Below the pieces are notes generated by a model that searched no databases, had not been told where the DNA came from, and saw only the letters and a program-made list of their open reading frames with translations. From Terramyces sp. JEL0728 (lineage: Eukaryota; Chytridiomycota; Chytridiomycetes; Rhizophydiales; Terramycetaceae), in NCBI GenBank assembly GCA_027603945.1, contig JADIIU010000002.1, positions 310,001-374,000 of the forward strand: DNA of 64,000 bases. The letters are read 5' to 3'. The translations under genes and the position numbers were made by a program. Positions 1 through 13,312 of the stretch are shown here, piece by piece; the stretch's first letter is position 1, and the number at the start of each line of letters is the position of its first letter.

Positions 1-2
1 TG

Positions 3-338
3 AGGTTAAACAAATTCAGTCCATTGTGCAGAAATTCATTCAGATACAGCCCAGTGAATACAAGGCGGTACAGTGACGAACGAAAACCATTAAAGAAAAT
101 ACTAGAGAACCTAAAAGACTATGGACAAATTCTGGTAAAACAAAGGGGAAACATTTTCCAAATCTTTTTATGGTTAATTGTTGGATCAGTTGCGATGGAA
201 ATGAAATGGCAAAAGAATGAAATCAAGGAATTGGAGTTCCTTAAGGAAACTAGAATTGAACAACTAAGGAAACAGATTAATGATTTGAAGACGGATTACA
301 AGCAGCCACAGCTTTCTAAAGAATATGGATTATATTAA
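3..338 (+). CDS. 3' end of a mitochondrial-like single-TM protein (5' partial)
   Basis: The frame is open from base 3 to a TAA at 336-338. No ATG occurs before the transmembrane segment, so the start lies left of the window or in an earlier exon. The visible N-terminal part is rich in Arg and Ser and nearly free of acidic residues, as in a mitochondrial presequence. It is followed by a basic stretch, one hydrophobic segment (NIFQIFLWLIVGSVAMEM) and a charged, coiled-coil-like tail (KELEFLKETRIEQLRKQI). This shape suits a small inner-membrane assembly factor, but I do not recognise the family and assign no function. The mitochondrial location is inference from composition only. Confidence 0.5.
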   Translation, partial: RLNKFSPLCRNSFRYSPVNTRRYSDERKPLKKILENLKDYGQILVKQRGNIFQIFLWLIVGSVAMEMKWQKNEIKELEFLKETRIEQLRKQINDLKTDYKQPQLSKEYGLY

Positions 339-437
339 TAGAGTTACCATTCCAATTTACTATTGTGTTACTTTAGCAGATCTTGGCAATAAATAAGGAT
401 CTTACCCTCGGTGCTCAGGAATTCAATTATATTATAC

Positions 438-552
438 GGTAATTAATGATTTCTGAGAGTATAATTCAGGGTAGGTAATTAATGATTTCTGAGAGTATAA
501 TTCAGGATAGGTAATTAATGATTTCTGAGAGTATAATTCAGGATAGGTAATT
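438..552. repeat. 36-bp tandem repeat, 3 full copies plus a partial
   Basis: Three head-to-tail copies of a 36-bp unit start at 438, 474 and 510, and a truncated fourth begins at 546. Each copy begins GGTAATTAATGATTTCTGAG, and the copies are almost identical, so the array is young. It lies between the end of the preceding gene and ARL8. The rest of 339-734 shows no coding signal. Confidence 0.9.
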
Positions 553-734
553 TCCATAATGCAAATCGAGTTGCACCTCCATATAAGTTGGTGAGATAAT
601 ATCCAGTAAAGATCCGAGTAGGGAGTTATTTTATATCCCCAATCTTGCTATTCCTACCTTCACTCTGTGTAGTTCTGGCACTGAATATCAGACTTGTACG
701 CCTCGTGGAAATTCTTTCACTCGATCTCATAAAC

Positions 735-1337
735 ATGGATTATTTAAATTCGTTTTTAAATTGGCTAAAGAGTTTGTTCTTCAAACAAGGTACAATAAGA
801 GTAACAAGAAATGGAATTGACTTTGGTTGGATTGCAGAACAGCGGAAAAACAACACTTGTGAATGTGCTCGCAAACGGACAGTTTACTGAAGACATGATT
901 CCGACTGTCGGATTTAACATGCGGTAATATTTGCTAATGTAGTAAAGTTACCAAGGGCAGTGTCGTGATGAAATTATGGGATTTAGGCGGTCAAGCCAGG
1001 TTTAGAGGAATGTGGGAGCGCTATTGTAGAGGTGCCAATACCTAATATAGGTGTAAATGCTATTGTATATGTTGTCGATGCTGCTGATCATGCGAAATTA
1101 CCTTCAGCAAAGACAGAATTACATTCGTTAATCGAAAGACCGGTTTTACGAGGAATCCCATTGTTGATATTGGGAAACAAGAATGACTTGCCAGAAGCTT
1201 TAAAAGTCGATGATTTGATTGAAACTTTTGGATTGAGATCGATTACAGATAGAGAAGTTTCGTGTTACTCGATCTCTGCTAAAAACTCGAATAATATTGA
1301 TACTGTTTTGAATTGGTTGATGAAACATGCCTCCTAA
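735..1337 (+). CDS. ARL8: ARL8-type Arf-like small GTPase
   Basis: Exons 735-789, 809-923, 943-1031 and 1051-1337 join into a 181-residue protein, the usual ARL8 length. The three introns are each 19 nt. The protein has an amphipathic N-terminal helix ([13 protein letters not shown]), the P-loop GLQNSGKT at about 26-33, switch [13 protein letters not shown], switch II WDLGGQ at about 69-74, the ARL8-typical [18 protein letters not shown], and the guanine motif NKND. In other eukaryotes ARL8 sits on lysosomes or vacuoles and recruits motor adaptors, and the same role is likely here. Without splicing the frame breaks three times, so this gene is a clean demonstration of the short introns. Confidence 0.95.
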
Positions 1338-1413
1338 TTGTTTTTAATATACACAAGTTATCACATTTTAATTTCATCGAAACACTTAATATTCGTTGGT
1401 AGCGGACAATCTT

Positions 1414-4400
1414 ATGATACTGCCAGTGAGTATCAACCACCATCGGCAGTTGTCCGAAATGAAATTAAAAACAAGATCTACAAACTTGACGAAATTCAAA
1501 TTTGATTCAAAGAATGCAATTTCCATCTATTATTCAAACACAAAAGTGCAATTATACAAAAACCAGCACTTGCTGCAAGTCATTAATGCCGACATTGACT
1601 GGATTGCAGTTACTAGATTCGATTCTGAAGATGCAATTGTAATTGCAAACAAGTGCTTTACAATTTACAAACAATCTGATGAAATTCCATTAAATCTACC
1701 GTTTAAAGTGAAAAAAATATTTGGATTGGAGAATGGAGCTTTGTTGGAAACCGATAGTGGGATTCACTGTTTGCTTGGAATATACCACGACTATTTGAAA
1801 CTGGATCTGGAAAGAAATCAGTCTGTTTTGAATGTTTTTAATCTTGAGGCGGATATACTGGTCACTAATATGGACAACAAGGTGGATATTTACGAACTTA
1901 AACAGGTGGATGACTTGGAAAGAACAATTGAACCAAAACTTGAAAAAACTGTGAAAATAAAGTATACGCCAAACAAGTGCGAATACGTAAAGACCAGTGA
2001 TCCAAACTACTGGTTTCAATGCGGTCCTATTTTGGTTTGTTACAATCATAAATGGGAGCTCGTACATGAACTTAATGCCCGCTGTTTATCAATCCAGTCA
2101 ACTCGATTGGAACTGGATTTACTGGTTTACACAAACAAGGAAATTAGAATATGGAACGGCCAGTTTATACCTATCGAACTAGAAAGACAAGAATCGAAAA
2201 AGAGAAAAACAGAGGCAATCGAATCCGAAATTATAGAAATACAGAAATGCTTTACCAATGATGTCATTATTACATTTACAGATTCAAAAGAGCGACTTGA
2301 CTTGGATTTGCAGATCCGAGACTGCCTTGCTCTTGAATGCTTGGCAGCAATGAAGTACTGTCTTCCATTTGACTTGCACTTGTGCTTTAGGAATCAAGTT
2401 CAGGACTGGGAAGGGTTTGTCAATTTATTTTATTCATTATTTGGAATTGAATACAAAAAGACTATTGGCATTAACCTCCCTCCATCTTTAGCCAAATATA
2501 AAAGGAGTGTAGAAATTGCGCAACCAAAGCCCCCCCTGTCGGAAGAGTATGCCAAGTATTTGGATGAAATTCTTGTTTGTTTCCAACTCATTTATCAAGA
2601 TTTAGCTTTAACTATAAATGATAAGCTGAAAACGCAAATGGGAAAGTTTATGTTTCAATTGTTAAACAAACTCAACCATGAATGGAAATTTTTTTATTTC
2701 ATTGAGGGTTATGGACCTATCAATGGCACTATTGAAAGGAGGAGCAAAGTGCAATTTGAAGGCATGTTTGATTGGATCCGCAAAGTGATTAGAAACAAGA
2801 CAGGAAGGGAATCGATCCTGAAAATAATTGCCAAGGGGGATAGAGACATTGGATTTTGTAAAAATATTCAAAAGATTACCAAGCTTTACAATAACCTGCA
2901 CGACAAGAATGCAGTGGAATATGACATTGATCTAAACAAGTTTAATCCTAGTGTCGTGTTTCCAATCAGAAACGAATTGTACAAAGTCAAAAACACATCG
3001 GCAATCCAAGAATATATCCACAACAATGTCGAATGGACTGCAAGTGAATGGGTCGCAATAAAGCCTGCAATCACAAAATTAAGATTCCATAGAGACGATC
3101 GAATTAAACACGTCCAGGAAATACTATTCCCAACTACTGAGCCAAGCTTGGAAGTTCAGATCACCGCAAACATGAGGTATCTATGCTTAACATAGTATTG
3201 AAGATATAAACGCTGTTCAACAAAATGTACTTGCAATCTGGGTGCAAAAAGTATTTGCGTTACCATTTGGCCAAGCTTTATTTAATTATGAATCTGCCAA
3301 TATCGTCCCAGCTCAAGTATTTCCCATCCCAACTATAAATAAGTCTGCAAGATTGAAACCGCTGGGTTCTCTTGTAGAATATGCCATACCACCAAACAGC
3401 GAAATAATGGAATGGCCGGAATTCCATACAGGCGTTGCCAGTGCTTTACAAATTTCCAAAGAATGCGAGGATATCAACAGCTCGTGGATTGTATTTAACC
3501 AAAAAAAGAGTGCGACTGGTCCAGTTATTGATTCAAGTCATGCAGGATTTATTTTTGGACTAGGATTACTTGGGCACTTGAAAAAGTTGGATTCAGCGGA
3601 CTCTCTTCGTAATTATTTCATGCCTCAGTACGAGTTGATTACCGTAGCACATCTACTTGGATTGGCATGTTCGTATATCGGAACAATGAATGAAAAGGTA
3701 TCCCATATGCTCGCTGTCCACTTACCCTCGATGCTGCCTAATCACTCGATCGAATTGCAAACGGGATCTTTGCTAAAAACTGGGGCAATGATTGGTTATG
3801 GGTTGCTGCATCTGGCAAAACCGTCGCAATACAAATATGACAAAATAATGAGTGAAATTGCAAGTATAAAATTTAAAGAGTCGGCTATTGAAAATGCAGG
3901 GAACGATTTATATGTAATTGGATGTGGATTTGCTCTAGGGTTTGTAGGGTTGGGTAAAAGTAAGACAGGGTCAAAACAGGTTCTGTCTAGTCTGGTATCG
4001 CAATTGAAAATCCCTGGAAATCGCAATTTTGCTATTAGCGCATTAGTTGCACTGGGACTGATTTGTTTGAAATCCAACAACGCTTATATTGCCAAACAGA
4101 TGGAAATACCCCAGAGCGAGCATTTATTGGATTTCAAAGAGCCGGAATGCCTCCTTATCCATGCGATCACTAAGAATTTGGTGTTATGGGACTCAATTGA
4201 ACCTTCCAAAGATTGGATCGATGCACAGATCCCTACCTTTATTAGGACCAGAGTACTAAATGAACAAATATTGAACAACAACTCCGAACACTTGTTCCAC
4301 GCCTACTACTCTATATACTCTGGCTTATTATTCGCTATTGGTCTAAAGTACGCTGGTACCTGCAGCAAAAACGCATTTGAGCAAACCACATCTTTTATAA

Positions 4401-5756
4401 CTCGTTTAATTAGCCTCGACAAAAATAGTAACACCGCTTAATGATAGATTTTAAAGGGATTTCTGGGAAATTATTCAAAGTTATTGTTAGGATGTGCATG
4501 AACACTAGTTTAGCCGCTCTTGGTATGATTATGGCAGGATCTGGAAATCTGAATACTTTTGATCTAATTACTAAAGCGAATGAAAAATTTGGGTCTGAAG
4601 CCAATTATGGAACTCATATGGCCTGTCATTTATCGCTTGGAATGCTGTTTATGGGCCAAGGGACTGTTACTCTTGGAAACAGCGATTTGGCAGTCGCAAG
4701 TTTGTTCTGTTCACTCTTTCCAATTTTCCCTACATCTGCAGCAGATAATAGATACCATTTGCAAGCTCTTCGCCATCTCTGGGTATTTTCCATCGAAAAA
4801 CAATGCATCATTCCGCGCGACATTAAGAGTGGAGAAGCCATCTGCGTTCCCCTAGAAATCACTCTACAGTCAGGCAGAAAGTTTAAAACTTTTGCTCCAA
4901 CAATATTGCCATCAATTAAAAATGTACAAAGTGTTGTTGTTCTGGGACCTAGATATAAAAGCGTCAACCTGTCAAAAGATAGTCTGGAGAAACAGTCAAA
5001 TAGACTGGGATATTTGGTCTGGGTGGAGAGAAAAGTCCAATACTTGCCATATATGGATGTAATTCAAGTTAATACTAGGATGTTGATGGACAGCAAAGTA
5101 TGCTTGCTGCTTCTATTCCAAAATCCAACAAATCAAATCACGAATTCCAAACTCGTTTGCAAACAGTGCATGAAAGATTCATAGAATCGTTTTCGTCAGA
5201 TTCTCAAATATTAGCTCTCGTGCAGCACTTTTGCCAGGATAATAACGAGCTGGGAGAGTTTTGCAAAATGGCAGTTTATGATTGTCTATCGAAAGAAAAA
5301 CCAGAAATGATTGAAATCTATTTGTGGCTATATTACTCAATCAAGTTTGTAGACCGGCAAGTCCCTGATTATATTCAGGCAATGACTGTTTCAATCTTTG
5401 TGGATTATATCAAATATAATGAAGGAGTAGATCTAATCAGCGCGGCATTCATGAATTTCATTGATTCTAAAATGAAAGAAACGTGGGATGTATATGAAAA
5501 AGAACAGAATCAAATTATTCGAGATTATTATACCAGAGATGTATTCCAGCATTCGCCATCTGCCATAAGTGGGCTGCATGGGTTCATTGCTTATAACAAT
5601 TGGCCAACGCGTGAGCAGTTTGCAATGATGAAGGAGAAATACGGCAGCCTCGTATCGATTGGAAATCACCAAGCAATAATGATTGCACTTTATAGCCTTG
5701 TTCCTGATATATCGTTTAATAACTTGGAGAAAGTGCTAAAGCTAATAAACGTATGA
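1414..5756 (+). CDS. APC1: Anaphase-promoting complex subunit 1
   Basis: Exons 1414-3176, 3196-4427, 4448-5058 and 5079-5756 give 1427 residues, separated by introns of 19, 20 and 20 nt. The N-terminal third resembles the beta-rich APC1 platform. The C-terminal half holds PC (proteasome/cyclosome) repeats such as GFIFGLGLLGHL, GAMIGYGLLHL, VIGCGFALGFVGLG and LAALGMIMAGSGNL, followed by the APC1 tail (YLPYMDDVDGQQ spans the last junction). APC1 is the largest scaffold of the APC/C ubiquitin ligase that drives mitotic exit. The start is the first in-frame ATG. An in-frame 24-nt GT-AG stretch just after it could be a further intron but lacks the branch motif, so I kept it as coding. Confidence 0.93.
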
Positions 5757-5787
5757 ACTTGTGCTTTCAACAAAGTTTGCAGGCAGA

Positions 5788-6884
5788 TTAACTTGATTTA
5801 TTATATACTTTGATGCTGTAGATTTGGAAATAGGCATTTTGTATGACAGACGGATGGTTTGAGATATACGAAGCACAATCTTGGAAAACACCAGTTTGCG
5901 CAGCAAATACACTGCCCGCCCAAGTTCCACAAAAATCAATATTAATTACAATCGAATGTTGTGCAAAATTTGAATATCTACAATTCTGTCCAAAGGGAAA
6001 ATAAGAGTATGCACCAGAAACTGTTTCCCAGGTGTCTGGTAAAGGTTTCCCATTTACTATATCCATTGGAATGGAATTTCGCGGAAAGAACCATATTTTA
6101 ATATGGCCATCTACGGCTGCAATCCATTCCATGACGTATAAACCGCCTTGGTTGGAATTGAATGCATCCCCAAATGTATTAGGAGCGGTAGCAACAGAAG
6201 TACACCCTGATCTGGATACCAAACGGCTGCAGTCCAATGGATACCCGTTCAAAGTCATTATACAGCGGTCTTGGGTATGTAGCGTTGATGTATTATTCCC
6301 AAAGCCATTTGTACCTTCAAGGATATCTTGATTAAACTCGAAATACCAATTTCACCATTGGCAGGCCAATTCGGACCGACTGTCCAGATTGCTGGCCAGC
6401 TCCCAAATCCAGTTGGAATATGCAAAATGTCAAATATGAATAATCCTCCAGTAAAGGTTTGGTTTGAATAAATCCGAATACTTTTTGGAGGTGATCCGCT
6501 CTTGGCACCTATTTGAATGTAGTCCTTAACTTGATTTCCCACCTGTATCATATTCGAACTAATTGCAGTGGTTTGATCAACGTAATTTACATATCCCCTG
6601 GTAGGATCAGCACTAGTAAAAAAGTTCCAATCGCTTCCGTTAAGAAAGTTCTGTGGAGTACTGTAAAGTGTCAAATTCCAAGGCGATACGGTATCATTAG
6701 TTCCGACCGATACTTGGTGTGTGGGTTTGGCTTTTGGATGAATATTAGTTCCGCTAGAACTTGCGCTAGAGTTGCTTGGAACGGTAGCTATTTCCCTTGC
6801 GGCTACTATTGCAACAACAACAATGACCAGTACAGCCAATCCCGAAACGAACAGCCTTGATCTGTACTTTTGTGCAAACCCCAT
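5788..6884 (-). CDS. GH16 beta-1,3(4)-glucanase-like, membrane-anchored (copy a)
   Basis: Exons (minus strand) 6347-6884 and 5788-6326 give 358 residues with one 20-nt intron. The N-terminus is a signal anchor (hydrophobic run at about 12-29), followed by a Ser/Asn linker and a GH16 domain of the fungal Lam16A laminarinase type. The catalytic motif E-I-D-I-L-E falls at about 178-183 and is interrupted by the intron between I and D. FTGGLFIFD, FGSWPAIWTVG and GGLYVMEW are further family landmarks. Such enzymes cut or remodel beta-1,3/1,4-glucans. The anchor suggests action at the cell surface or in the secretory lumen on the fungus's own wall, which is inference. First of three tandem copies. 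Confidence 0.88.
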
Positions 6885-6907
6885 GCAAGAATGCCGGTCA
6901 TGGCGGT

Positions 6908-6915
6908 ATTTATAG
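6908..6915 (-). promoter_or_regulatory. TATA box of GH16 copy a
   Basis: TATAAATA on the minus strand lies 23 bp upstream of the ATG at 6884, in a short AT-rich stretch. No start-site data; assigned by position. Confidence 0.5.
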
Positions 6916-7081
6916 GACTATTGGAATAGCCTCTTGATATTAAATTTAATTCATTTGCTCCAGAAATTGGACACAGTGCACGAAATTAATTATTGATATT
7001 AAAAATAGAAATAGCCTGCAAATCAATGGAAAATTAAGCACAAATAATCGATTATCAATCTCTAGAATATTTGAGGGTTTA

Positions 7082-8121
7082 TTAGATGGGAGCAAAATAC
7101 TTTACTGATGAAATTTCAAAGTAAGCATTTCTGAAAGCACTGCTGTTCTTGGCTATATAATCAGTACAGCTATCACTTGTCCACCATGAGCACTGGCTGT
7201 TGAACAGATTCCCAGCCCATCCACCGCAAAATGCCAAGTTTATGATAATCTGGTGATCACTGAACTTTGAAGAATCGCAGGCAGGACCGAATGGAAAGTA
7301 CACGTATGTTTGATTGGTGGGCCAGCTAGGCGGATCCGGTTTATCATTTGCAATGTCTATTGGTATGGCATTTCTTTGAAAATACCATACCCGAATACCC
7401 CCATCATTTGATGGTTGCCATTCCATAGCATAGACACCACCACCGTTGTCGTTGAACGTGTCTCCATAAGCTACGGTTGAATTCATACTTGATTCACAGC
7501 CAGAATTTGGAGAGCTGCAATCAGTGAAATTACCAGGTATGTTCATGGTGCATCCAGAACCAGAATGTAAACTAACGGTATTGTTTCCATGGCCGTTGAT
7601 GCCTTCCATTATATCTATTTCTCCTTGGTTTGGCCACTATATTAAGAACAATTTACATTTGGCCCAACCGTCCAAAAACTTGGCCATGTACCACAACCTG
7701 CGGGTATGTGTGTACTGTCTATCAAAACTAATCCTCCGGTAAAAGATTGGCTGGTGTATATTCTAACGCTGTTTGGCGGCCCATTAGTTTGCTGAGCACC
7801 AATATATAACGAATTGTTGTTTAGTTTGTAAAGCCCCTCCTGTATCGCATGAGACTTGTTCACATAATTCATGAATCCCTTGTCCAACGAAGATGGTCCT
7901 TCAGTCTCGAACACCCAGTCGTTTCCGTTAAACATTGCATCGGCATTCCAGTTCTTATCAAGCGTGTATGTTCGATAATGATATTTGGAATGTGATAAAA
8001 ACAATACAAGGGCTATTACGCCAGTTAATGAGAATGCGGATATTATGAATATCCAGATACAATTTTTTCTATTAACAACCGGCATTTTCATTAAAAAAAT
8101 ATGCTTGCGCCTTTGGTTCAT
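7082..8121 (-). CDS. GH16 beta-1,3(4)-glucanase-like, membrane-anchored (copy b)
   Basis: Exons 7657-8121 and 7082-7636 give 339 residues with one 20-nt intron. A basic N-terminus (MNQRRKH) precedes a strong transmembrane run at about 23-43, as in a type II membrane protein. The GH16 catalytic motif E-I-D-I-M-E is at about 161-166, just after the intron. NSVRIYTSQSFTGG, GTWPSFWTVG and GGVYAMEW match copies a, c and d. The intron lies directly before the conserved Trp-Pro, a position shared with copies c and d but not a. Expected role: surface glucan hydrolysis or remodelling. Confidence 0.88.
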
Positions 8122-8148
8122 CTCTTTGGCCGCAAAACGGTCAACAGC

Positions 8149-9191
8149 TTATGAAAGGACATAGTATCTAATTGAGCTCAAGTGAAAGAAAATGTCATTG
8201 AAAGCGGAAGAGTTGGTTCCCAAGTAAGTTCTACAGTCAGTTGAAAGGTATGGGGCGTGTTTCTGAAAGTAGTCCTCAGACCACTTTCCACAGAAGGCCA
8301 AATTCACAATAATTATGTGGTCATTAAAGTTTGAAGAGTCGCAATTAGATCCAAAGTTGAATTCCGCATACGCATCTGGAATTGGCCAATTTGAAGGGAC
8401 AACAGTGTCCGCTCCGAAATCTGAGGGGAGGGATCCTCTTGGAAAGAACCAGACCTTGATCCATCCGTTGGGTTCCGCTACCCACTCCATTGCATAGATT
8501 CCTCCTTGGTTTTTGTTGAATGAATCTCCAAATGTCAAATTGGCATTAGTCCTGTCCGCACACCCGCTCCCTGGTGCAGAGCAATCTGTCAATTTACCGG
8601 ATATTGGTAACAAGCAGGACGATGACGAGTGTATACTGATAGTGTCATTGCCAAACCCATTTACCCCTTCCAAGATGTCTACAGTTAAATAATGAACAAC
8701 CTATTTCCCCATTGTTTGGCCACTATATTAAATCTAACCTACCTTTGGTCCAACACTCCAAAACGAAGGCCATGTTCCTGGACCGGTGGGCATTCTAGTG
8801 CTGGGTTAAGTTATTGCAACCTGTCAAATATCCACAGACCGCCATTGTAAGGAGCAGCAGTTTTAATCTTTACACTCTTGGGAGGACCATTTTCAACTTG
8901 CTTGGCACCAATGTACAATTGGTTATCAACGATTTTGTAAATTCCAAGGTTGACTGCCTCTTGTTTTGCCACGTAATTAACATATCCTTTATCGCTATCA
9001 AAATACTTTGGTTCAAATATCCAATCCTGCCCGTTGAGAATTGCATTTGCATCCCAACTTTTTGAAATTGTGTAATTTGTTGTCTGTCTGGGAGGGTGAT
9101 GAGTCAGCAGAGCAAATCCAGCTATTGCTCCAATTGCAATCAGCGTAGCCAGTGCTATCCATAGGCATACTCTTTTGAATGGTATTTGCAT
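8149..9191 (-). CDS. GH16 beta-1,3(4)-glucanase-like, membrane-anchored (copy c)
   Basis: Four exons, 8821-9191, 8743-8800, 8701-8722 and 8149-8678, give 326 residues. The third exon is only 22 nt. It encodes W-P-N-N-G-E-I and half of the catalytic motif E-I-D-I-L-E (about 149-154). The introns are 20, 20 and 22 nt. An N-terminal signal anchor (about 11-27) precedes the GH16 domain with the same landmarks as its neighbours. This copy holds all three intron positions seen across the family, so it probably keeps the ancestral structure. Confidence 0.88.
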
Positions 9192-9525
9192 TTCAATTGG
9201 AGAAAAATGTTCGGCACTTCAAATGTTGCCAAATTTCCGGTAGCACAACTGATAGTGATTGGAATCTAATAAACTCAACAGTAATTGAGACAGGGCTGCT
9301 CGACAAAAGAGTTCTCTCTTGATCAAACGAGTTTGAAAAGTTACACAAGTAGAATCAAACCATCTCACATTCCTGATTCAACTCGCTACCAATAAAGCAA
9401 AAATGTATTCTCCTTGCTCAAGAATCGTACACCGGTCGTCAACAACTCATAAAAATCATTTATTCCTTGCAAATAGCTTCTCCTCTCTTTACTCCAGCCA
9501 GTCTGAATGAAAACTACATTTAACA
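9192..9525. other. Intergenic, upstream of GH16 copy c
   Basis: This stretch lies 5' of GH16 copy c and 3' of the NDUFB4-like gene. I see no open frame, repeat or RNA gene in it. Confidence 0.5.
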
Positions 9526-9717
9526 TTAATTTACATTATATTTGCTGTTGATGTAATAGATGAGTCCTGGGAATGCAACGACTGCAACACCAACCAAGCG
9601 TACAACTTTGCTGGTGAATTTGAAGTTAACATGAGTGTTTTCTCGCATATGATACCATTTTTCTATCGCTGGATCCACTAGTAATGGTGGGTATTTTCCA
9701 TGTCCATGTCCTCCCAT
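9526..9717 (-). CDS. Complex I NDUFB4/B15-like accessory subunit
   Basis: A single exon of 63 residues starting MGGHGHGKY. It contains [20 protein letters not shown], close to the signature of fungal and animal NDUFB4 (B15) subunits, followed by one transmembrane helix ([15 protein letters not shown]). The protein would sit in the membrane arm of mitochondrial NADH:ubiquinone oxidoreductase. Its size fits the short fungal forms. The frame is open further upstream, but the conserved Gly/His-rich start and the divergent CBC2 gene 37 bp away favour this ATG. Confidence 0.75.
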   Translation of the reverse strand: MGGHGHGKYPPLLVDPAIEKWYHMRENTHVNFKFTSKVVRLVGVAVVAFPGLIYYINSKYNVN

Positions 9718-9754
9718 TTGTATAGTGATTGAGATTAAAAACTTTTTCAGAGAA

Positions 9755-10409
9755 ATGTCAGGCATCGTCCCAACTCTTGGCCAACCATCCACATACAGGG
9801 ACAAGAAATATCCAGCAGGTCTAGAACAGTTGGAAGTAGATTTGAAAAACTCGTCTACACTGTACGTAGGAAATCTGTCATTTTACAGCACCGAAGAGCA
9901 AATTTACGAACTATTTTCAAAGACTGGTGAGATCAAGAGGATTATTATGGGGCTGGACAGGCATAAAAAGACTCCTTGTGGATTTTGTTTTGTAGAATAT
10001 TATAATATTGACGATTGTCTGGATGCACAAAAGTATTTGAATGGAACAAAGCTGGATGAGAGAGTGATTAGGACAGATATCGATCCTGGGTTCCAACAAG
10101 GAAGACAGTTTGGCAGAGGAAAGAATGGCGGGCAAGTAAGAGACGAACACAGAGTGGATTATGATGAAGGTTGCTGATATTAATTCTAGGCAGAGGCGGA
10201 TGGGGAGCCAGGATAAAAGAGCAAGAAGCAAGAGAGCAAACTCAAAGAGATGTTTATGATGGATCTTTAGCTGTACCTGAAGGATCTCAAAACTTGTACA
10301 CTAAGGGCTATTACAAGAGTAAGTTTTCTTAATGCTAGGTGGTAAAAGAGGAAGAGACGACGATGACTATGAGCGAAACCAGCGATTCAGATCAAGATCG
10401 CCTGAATAA
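9755..10409 (+). CDS. CBC2: Nuclear cap-binding complex subunit 2
   Basis: Exons 9755-10169, 10190-10318 and 10339-10409 give 204 residues with two 20-nt introns. The single RRM carries RNP2 LYVGNLSF and RNP1 CGFCFVEYY, with the family-specific [24 protein letters not shown]. The spliced C-terminus continues with [13 protein letters not shown] and ends in an Arg/Asp tail ([20 protein letters not shown]). The protein binds the m7G cap together with CBC1 and promotes splicing and export. The junctions recreate the expected cap-binding tail (VDYDEGRGG), which supports both introns. Divergent from the NDUFB4-like gene with 37 bp between start codons. Confidence 0.95.
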
Positions 10410-10427
10410 ACATTTTCATGCATTATA

Positions 10428-12608
<2,181 letters not shown>

Positions 12609-13312
12609 TAACGCGAACTGCAACTCAAAAAAGTTTTTTGATCTTGTCCTCTTTTTTCAAATTTGAGCTAGTTGGACTGCGCTGTGATGGAGTGGAGGAT
12701 GCTATGCGAGTATCGTTGGGAGTTTTCTATAAACCGCGTAATGATCCCTGGAGTGCGGCACCGAATGTAATTGTAAATACAGTATCTGTCAATTACTAAC
12801 TGGTGCGGTTGCGTCTAGTTGGTGATTCATATCCGCAACGGCATTCATTGGATATTTTTAAATCCAGCCATTATCATATGAGAATGGTGCTATGATGAGA
12901 AATAATCCAAAACACGAGCATGGAAATAAGATTAATCAGCCAGGGGATCAATCATCGTACACCGCACATTGATTGTCGGGCAGGTAAATCAAGAACCCGC
13001 AAAAAGTGAATTTAGTCCCCTTCGGCTAGCGTTGTGCAGACTAGAATTGAAAGAATCAATCATTCGCTCCCTCGGGAAATTAATTGCGAAAATACTTTTA
13101 GGCTGCCCCTATTCCTTATTGATGAGTAATCTCCCATATGCCCGAACATACTATCGGGCGAATGGCTTGCTGGAATAACACCCCTGCGTCCACAGAGGGG
13201 CTTTGTCTTTGAAGACTGTAACACAAGAATCACAGCCAAAAAATTTAAGGATTATCCCCCCACAGTCTGGAATATAAAAAGAAACAAAAAGTAATTGGAT
13301 TCAATATTTATC
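12609..13312. promoter_or_regulatory. 704-bp divergent intergenic region with a TATA box and two hairpins
   Basis: Lies between the MYST gene (minus) and the Sel1 gene (plus). A TATAAAAA at 13273-13280 is 33 bp before the Sel1 ATG. Two perfect short inverted repeats occur near the centre: GCCCGA at 13140-13145 with TCGGGC at 13154-13159, and CCCCT at 13181-13185 with AGGGG at 13196-13200. A small open frame at 12969-13178 has no recognisable features. The rest holds nothing I can name. Confidence 0.45.

Noticed and set aside
735..1337. ARL8 and many other genes as pseudogenes with multiple frameshifts
   Set aside because: Every break coincides with a 19-22-nt GT-AG segment whose removal restores conserved sequence. 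Random frameshifts would not show this.
1426..1449. 24-nt in-frame GT-AG segment near the APC1 start as an intron
   Set aside because: No branch-like box, outside the 19-22-nt range, and it contains no stop, unlike all the 3n introns accepted here.
12969..13178. 69-codon frame on the plus strand
   Set aside because: Its composition is unlike the neighbouring genes, it has no motif, and it lies across hairpin-forming DNA; probably chance.
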